A stretch of 64,000 nucleotides of DNA from Chionis minor (lineage: Eukaryota > Chordata > Aves > Charadriiformes > Chionididae), in assembly GCA_013398295.1 (NCBI GenBank), contig VZSF01000741.1, positions 25,936-89,935 of the forward strand. Direction: 5' to 3'. A model generated the notes under the pieces. That model saw only the letters and a list, made by a program, of their open reading frames with translations. It had not been told where the DNA came from and made no database searches. Shown in pieces: positions 57,883-64,000 of this stretch. The position numbers and the translations under genes are program-made. Position 1 is the first letter of the stretch. Every line of letters begins with the position of its first letter.

Positions 57883-60800
57883 TGGAGAGAGGCAGAGAGA
57901 GAGCTGAAGAAATAATCTTTTTACATTTTAATCTGAGCAGTTTTCAAGCGGTTTGATAAGGCGGGTTGTAGAAATGTCAGCTTCTCCTTATCTCTAATTG
58001 ACTTAAAGTAGAAGCAGGCTTTAATCCTTGCATGCAGAGGAGCTGCTGATGGGGAGATGAGGGCAATTGATTTCTGCCTTTTTAATTAACAGTCTGGCTG
58101 CTTTTAAAAACAATAGGGAGGAGGGAAGGGAACGGGAAAAGCATGTGGTGACATGAGGAGCTGGTGGCGTGGGCAGGGTGATGGGCAGGCGCTCGGTGGG
58201 CTGTTGGGGAAGCTCGAGGTGCTGCCTGGTTTCCGGAGAGTTAGGTCGGATTGGTCCCAGTTTAAGAGGGGGAATTGGTTCCCGGTGTTTCCGAGCAGAG
58301 GAGGTGAAGACCAGGACGCTGGGGATTCCCGCCGGGCTGTTGCATTAAGCTGCCTGCGAGGATTTAGGGTTATCAGCCCAGCTGTGCCACGCTTCCTTGA
58401 GCCAGGGGATCGGGATCAGGCTGCGGGAAATGATGGAGGGTGGCACATCCCTCACTCACCCCATGGGGACAAACCGCAGGAGGATGGAGAGGGCGCTGTG
58501 GTCCCCACATCCTCTTCTTCCTCCGGGCAAAGAAACTCCCTGTGCACAAAACCTCACCTCCTGGAGCTGCTGTGATGAGCAGGACCCTGGTTTTGGTAGG
58601 GATGGGGCAAAATCACCCTCTGGGAATGCTGTTCTTCTGCAAGGTTTTCCTCTCCCTTCCTGTCCTGGCTGTAGCTCCTCTCACCTCCAGCCCGTGCACG
58701 CTTCATTATGGTGTGGGAACACATGGAAAGTTCTTTCCGTGTCCTCTCGTGTGCTGGATGCCACAGGTGAGCTCTGCAGAGTCATCCACCTCCTGTGAAA
58801 CCCCCAAATTTCGCTTGACCCCACCGGGCCGGGGCATCAGCAGCGTGGAGGGGGGGATTTGGCTGCTGAAGCGGCTCTCGCAGCCGATTTCTGGGTGGGC
58901 AGGCGGCACAGATGTGCCATCGATAATGGCTTTCGCAGCGGGGGGAGCTCGCTGCTGTGCCTGTTATGGCTCCGTTTGCTGTCCTGCTGCCATACGCTTA
59001 CACTTGTCCGCTTAAGTGTCAGCCACGCAGCGGAGAGAGTTGTTTATGCAGCGCTTAGTAACATCTACGGGGTAATGGGCTGTGCAGAAGGCCCTGGGAT
59101 GACTGGTTAAAATGGCTGGAAGTGGGTTAGCGGCGTGTCTGGGTGGCAGGTATTTGGAAATTTACACATACGTTCAATTTTTAAATACATATTAGGCTAA
59201 ACTCCTGTTTCTCCCCAGGGATTGCGGAGGTGGTGTTAATGTTGTGCGAATGAAGTGGGCTAAAAATTGTGTATTGCCGGGCAGAGCTGGGAGAGGCAGT
59301 GCTGGAGCCAGGCTGGTTGGGTCCCAGAGGGGGAACGTGCATGGGATGGTGGGGTGCGGGTGGACCGACCACCCCACCATGCCCCCACGGTTAAAGAGCT
59401 GCTGAGACAAGGCGACTGGGGCTGTAAGAGGGGCAGGGAGGTGGGGGAGGCAGCCGTGGGAGCATCCCGGGATCCGGCAGCTCTGTGATGCCCACAGCTC
59501 GTTTGCGCTTTGCTCAGGCTCTCAGTGGAGAGGAGGTCAGGCTGACCTCCTCTGGGGGAGGAGGTGTCCTCAGGAGGACAGGGTTGACAGTGCCCCAGCT
59601 CCCCTGGGCTTCAGCCTTCTCCCTTGCACTCCCCGACCTTCTTTTTATTATTCTTTTCTTCCGGGCAACCTGCTCTGGACCAGCAGGAGGGAGAGGAATG
59701 AGTCAACTTGCCCGCCCAGGGATGCGAGCCCCTCCGTACTGCTGGGAGCAGGAAAGCAGCCACTTCCAGATAGGGATTTTGGGGCCACCTTGAGCGCCCC
59801 AGCTCTACGCAGAACCCAGGGATTCGCAGCCCCGTCCGCCTGCTGGCTCTGGCCCGCCAAACCCTCCCGCTGCTCGTTATATTCCAGGCACTTTCAATGA
59901 ATTGTTTAACGAGCTTCCTGCGAGGCTGAGCAGACGAGAGGAGCGCTGAGTATGGAGAGGAGACGAAGAAATGGGGGAATGCTTTTGATTTGTGAAGAGC
60001 CGTCACAAGGGGGAGGGAGACTGGAGCTGGAGCATCCCTCTTGCCGGTTTGGAGTGGAAACAGGGCTTAAAAACAGAGACTGACCCCATTTTTGTGGGGG
60101 TTTTTAGCCCAGGACACAGCACTGAGGGACCTGCATTGTAGCACTGTGCAAAGGCATTGGAGAGATCCCGAAGGGTTTGGCGTCTGGTCCTAGCAATGTG
60201 TTTTCCCCGTGGTTTATAGGTATCAGTTTTTTCCACTTTTAAAGCTGCCTAATAATTCCTAATTTCTTAATACCGTGTGCTGTCTCTTGCCTTCTGACAA
60301 ATCAATTTGTTACGGGTTATATCTGCTGCTGAACCGTGATGGGAGAGGAGAAGGAAGAGCAGTGTTTTCTCTCCGCTTCGCGCATTCCCTTTTATATCCT
60401 GAGGGTTATCAAGTCAGCCGCCAAAATGCCCCAACCTACCGTGACGGGTATTTAAAGAAAAAAAAAAAAAACCACCACCAAACCCAACCCAACAGCAAAG
60501 TAATGGAGTAGCAGAAACTCTAAACCACATCTGAAATGATGAAGCGAGGTGCAAGTCCTGCTTCCCCATGTACAGATGGAAGAGAAAAGCATTATCCTTG
60601 TGCGAGTCGCTAACGTGCCCCGATGGAAGGAGCCCGTAATTCAATTTATAGCGTGTGATTCCAAATAAATATGAAAATACTGCCAAATCTGCCCAGATAA
60701 ATCTCCTCCGACTCCAGCAATACGCATCGATGCAAGGGAAAATGAACGGGGGAACAAGCGTTAAGGGCGAAGGTGTAGACACCCAGAGTATAACAGGGGG

Positions 60801-61002
60801 ATGGATGGGTTGGAGGCTTCACTCCAAATTTCTGAAGAGATTTGGCACGCCACGAGGTTTCATTGAAAGTTAATGGCGCTTAGGCTCGCATTTGTACGGA
60901 AAAGTGGGAATTAGACCTCTAAAATCAGCTAGGTCCTTTGGGGAGCGTTATCCTCCTGGGTTTGGAGATAGGCATGTGGTTCCCGTGCCCAAAGCTCGGC
61001 GC
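57883..61002. other. Unrecognised non-coding stretch
   Basis: An AT-rich patch at 57905-58110, then GC-richer sequence to about 60000. A run of A (60458-60471) followed by ACC/AACCC simple sequence lies at 60456-60496. AT-rich patches also occur at 60235-60300 and 60640-60700. Open frames up to 191 codons (plus, 58440-59015) overlap opposite frames and have no domain. Confidence 0.4.
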
Positions 61003-61057
61003 GGGTGTAAATTGCTACAGCTCCATCGGTTTCATTGATTTCGCGTCGGGATCTGGC
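61003..61057. repeat. Possible ancient sauropsid repeat fragment
   Basis: GTGTAAATTGCTACAGCTCC, then ATCGGTTTCATTGATTTCG, then GGGATCTGGC. I recall this order from old turtle/crocodile/bird repeats with the core 'AGCTCCATTGACTTCAATGG' and 'GGATCTGGCCC'. Diverged; low certainty. Confidence 0.4.
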
Positions 61058-62939
61058 TGGATCACCCGGCGGGGCTTTTTCCTCGGATTTTTGCAGCTTT
61101 GTGGTTCGGTATAATTAACATCTGGGAGGAATTAAAGGGGTCTTGGGGGAGAAAAAGCGAGATCTGAAGTTTAAATAACAATTTAGTTTTGGCACAATTA
61201 AAAATAAGCTGCTTTGCGATTACCGGGGCGGCTGCTTACTTAGAGAGGAGGGGACGGGGCTTTGGGGTGCTGCGTTTACCTGGTGTAAATGGGATCTCTG
61301 GGAGGAGATGAAGGTAGTGATGAGCAAGGACCAAACCTGATCCTCGAGCTCCAAGGAGTAAATCTGGGCTGTGTGAATAAGGAAAGTAGTTTCGCACAGA
61401 ACTCGGCAGTGCGAGCGCTTGCTGCTTCCGAGAATCGTTGTCATCCTTTGTATGCAAATTTGGACAGATCCAGGCTCCAGCTCCTTACGAAAAAAACCCT
61501 AAGCCAAACACAAAACCACCTCACAACCCACTCTAGAAACTGATTGGTATCAATGGCCGTCTGGGAATCCCACGCGATTTCTTTAATTGCTTTATTTTCA
61601 CTCCTCTGATTGCATCTCGCAATGGAGAATTTGAAGGCAGGGAAAACTCAAGCAAACAGAAATTGCGTCGCGCAAATGAAATGCTCCAGTTGCCCAGCAG
61701 CGAAGCGCTCGGGGAAAACTTCAAACCGCTTCGGGTCTGATTTGAAATACTGCCAAAATTTTACAAACTTGCAGCAAATTAAGGTTTTCATCCTGTCTTC
61801 GGATGGGGTGAGGCTTTGCTGTTATATATATACACGCACTGAGGAACAGCCCTGAAATAGCTTTAAATAGTAAATTTGGGGGGTTTTGGCCGTCTCCACC
61901 CTGGCGGAAAGGAATGACAGAGTTCTTGGAGAAATGATAAAGGGAAAAATATAGGAGTGATCAAAGGAAATAACGTTTTAACCGGGGTCTAACTGGCTGT
62001 CAGTGGTGAAAAATATCCCTGGCAACACTTGAATGGGAGAGTCGAGAGTCTCTTCAGCCCTACAAACTCGTGACAGCAGTGGGTTCGGGGAGGCGAGGAT
62101 GCTTCGCCGCATCCCCCGGTGCCACCCACCTGCCATCTCCCTCCTCGCCGCTGATGGGCCGGCAATAACACGGCGCCGTAAGGAACTCATCAAAGCGCAG
62201 CGAAGGACTAAACCCGCTCATTTCCGTACGAAGCCGCCCTGTGCTCTGTTGGCCTGAGAGAGTGGAGTCCCAGTTTTCCCTGGCTTGATGGATTTCCGTA
62301 TTTATTGCTTGTTTTGTGTGGCAGGGGGGAAGGACGCTTTGCAATTGGCAATTTCGGCGGAGGATTTGAGGGGGTTTGGAGACCCCTGTGCTACTACTGT
62401 GCATCTGTAGGGTGGCGGCGGCCGTGTTTGTCGCTGGATAATTAAATACAGAATCTGTTAAGTTGGTATTTTGGGGTGGGGTTGTGGGTTCTTTTGTGGT
62501 TGTGCGTCCTCTGTGGGTTTATGCGATGGTTTTACTTAGATCGTTGGGCACAAAACCCTGAAGCGCAACCGCAACCTCTGCTTTGATTTGGGGGTGACGC
62601 GCGTGAGAAGAGATTGGTTTGCAAATCTTTAGGTTCTGTGCATTTGAAGTGGTGGGTGGTGAGCGGACAGGGATAGAAAAGGTATTTTGGAGAAGAGGAG
62701 AAGCAAAACTGATCCTAGACTTTCCTAGTTAAACACCCAAGGGTTCTCATAAATATGGCTAAATGCTTTTAGCCTTGTGCAGAAGGTGTGCGGCACAATC
62801 CCTGCCGCATCGGTTCCTGCGTTGATGGGGACCTTTGCATGAAATAAACATGCTGGATTTCCAGCAAGCTTGAAAATCTTAGTTTTGAAGAGCAGAAGAC
62901 AAGAAGAGAATGAGATAGGAGAGATTTCCAGGCCGGAGC
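61058..62939. other. Unrecognised sequence
   Basis: Mixed AT/GC. An AT-rich, CpG-poor patch lies at 61100-61220. Frames up to 114 codons lack domains. No repeat recognised. Confidence 0.4.
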
Positions 62940-64000
62940 TTCTCTAAACATATATGAAAACTGGAGATCTGGTTAATTTTGTTTGCAAGGGGCGATGTGC
63001 GTTAACCACCGCTCTGTCGTGGGGAAGGGGCAGCTCTGGGGAAACTTTCCTGGCCCCTTTAGGCATCTCCTCCTGAAATTATCAGCAAGGATTGACACAG
63101 GTCAGAAATGACAATTATTTTTTATTTTGAAAGGCATTGAGGCTTGCTGTAATTTCCCTGCTATCTTCCTCTCTTTTTTTTTCACTGCAAGACATAAATA
63201 AAGAGGGAATGGAGAGTAAACCAACTCTCTGGAACTGTTTCAGGCGGAAATTACAAAAGGATTTTTTAATCCCTTTCTCTTCTAAGTCTTTTTTAAGGAG
63301 AATTTGATCCAAATAATCTCCACAGAAGTAGTTCTTTTGTACAGAAACCCAATTTGTATTTCCAAAATACACTCAGAAGAAATATCACCAGCCTCTACCA
63401 GTTATCACCGACCTTGATTTCATATGGGAATGGGTATCTCATTTGTCTCTTAATTTCTCAGAGCTCACTTGGCGGTTACTTTTGGACCCGGACTTGTTAC
63501 AGGGATTGTTTCTGCAGCAGTTTGTACCCGTTTCTACACGATATTGGTGGTAGTCTGCTGTGCAAGCAATTTGGGCAACGGTGGTAGCTCTGTTCCTCAC
63601 ACAGAGCTTTGTATCCGAAGCTGAGATTGAGCGTTCTGGGCGTTGCAGTTGCCCAAATAATAAATAATATTAGCAAAAGATGAGAGTGCTGGATAATTGG
63701 TCAGTGACATACTTCGTATTTGAAATTCTTGGGCTGTTGGAATAGACTTGTTCCTTTCCTTTATTGACCCTTGATTAAATTTTTGTAACAATTACAGACC
63801 AATAATAGGCAGCTATTGATTTCTGCAGAGGTGAGTATCAAGATTTACCGGTGTGAGAGTGGAAGCTATTGACTCGGAGGAGAATAATAGCTGGTGTTGA
63901 GTAGGGGGGTTGCTCAACGAGGCGGGCTTATTTACATGTCGGAGCCAGCTGGTTTAATGTCCTCGGGATTAACAGACTAGAGAAAATACAGTGTGTGTAC
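62940..64000. other. AT-rich non-coding end region, candidate regulatory sequence
   Basis: Low-GC sequence (especially 63100-63420 and 63640-63830) without nameable repeats. It contains several TAATA/AATTA words and short open frames only (85 codons at most). It is cut by the window edge. Confidence 0.35.

Noticed and set aside
60900..61000. Possible old sauropsid repeat (GACCTCTAAAATCAGCTAGG region)
   Set aside because: Resemblance to 'ttaggcacctaaatacc'-type repeats is weak and not colinear enough.
1..64000. tRNA, rRNA, CRISPR array, prokaryotic operon or prophage
   Set aside because: No spaced direct repeats, cloverleaf or ribosomal sequence was noticed, and the repeat content is avian. 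A hand scan could miss a small hairpin RNA; a tRNAscan-SE, Infernal and miRNA-hairpin search would decide.

Overview
This window looks like non-coding genomic DNA from a bird. The main evidence is the repeats. There are several CR1 LINE 3' ends of avian type, ending near ATTCTATG-like motifs, plus a degraded avian-type endogenous retrovirus LTR. There are also much older CR1/L3-like and MIR/CORE-SINE-like fragments of the kind left over from early amniotes. Base composition is strongly mosaic: GC-rich, CpG-rich blocks alternate with short AT-rich blocks. I cannot name the species. The GC-rich CR1 copies resemble those I associate with neoavian birds, but that is recall, not a search result.

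I found no protein-coding gene, exon set, rRNA, tRNA, CRISPR array or prokaryotic feature that I can support. The many open frames are short, overlap on both strands, follow local GC content and show no recognisable cellular protein domain. The only frames with recognisable protein similarity are broken pieces of CR1 reverse transcriptase. The window is best read as intergenic or deep intronic sequence.

Layout: 0-5.5 kb holds a probable solo LTR (minus strand), then a long ancient CR1 relic (minus strand) running from the endonuclease/RT linker through the palm motif, then a short younger CR1 tail. From 9.3-10.8 kb there is a MIR-like scrap and two CR1 3' ends. From 11 to 20 kb is mostly unrecognised sequence. 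From 20.5 to 23.4 kb is a CpG-rich domain interrupted by a degenerate GATA/GATG-type repeat. At 24.1-24.4 kb is another CR1 tail. From 25.6 to 26.4 kb is an AT-rich block with clustered TALE-homeodomain-like sites, a good candidate conserved non-coding element. From 26.5 to 36 kb is unrecognised sequence with homopolymer and dinucleotide tracts.

The second half continues the pattern. A longer CR1 3' end lies at 36.3-36.8 kb. A 60-base C tract containing an N lies at 43.1 kb. A MIR-like SINE lies at 44.8 kb and an ancient CR1 RT relic at 47.3 kb. Two CR1 copies lie tail to tail at 49.7-50.7 kb. A 1.4-kb AT-rich candidate regulatory block follows at 51.2-52.7 kb, then a palindromic ancient repeat at 53.1 kb, a clear MIR-like SINE at 56.1-56.3 kb and several simple repeats to 58 kb. 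The last 6 kb is unrecognised apart from one probable ancient repeat scrap.

No genes work together here. If the window has a function, the likeliest one is cis-regulatory (CpG-rich domain and AT-rich candidate elements), which needs cross-species alignment or chromatin data. All repeat family names are assigned by eye from remembered consensus patterns and are given at family level only.
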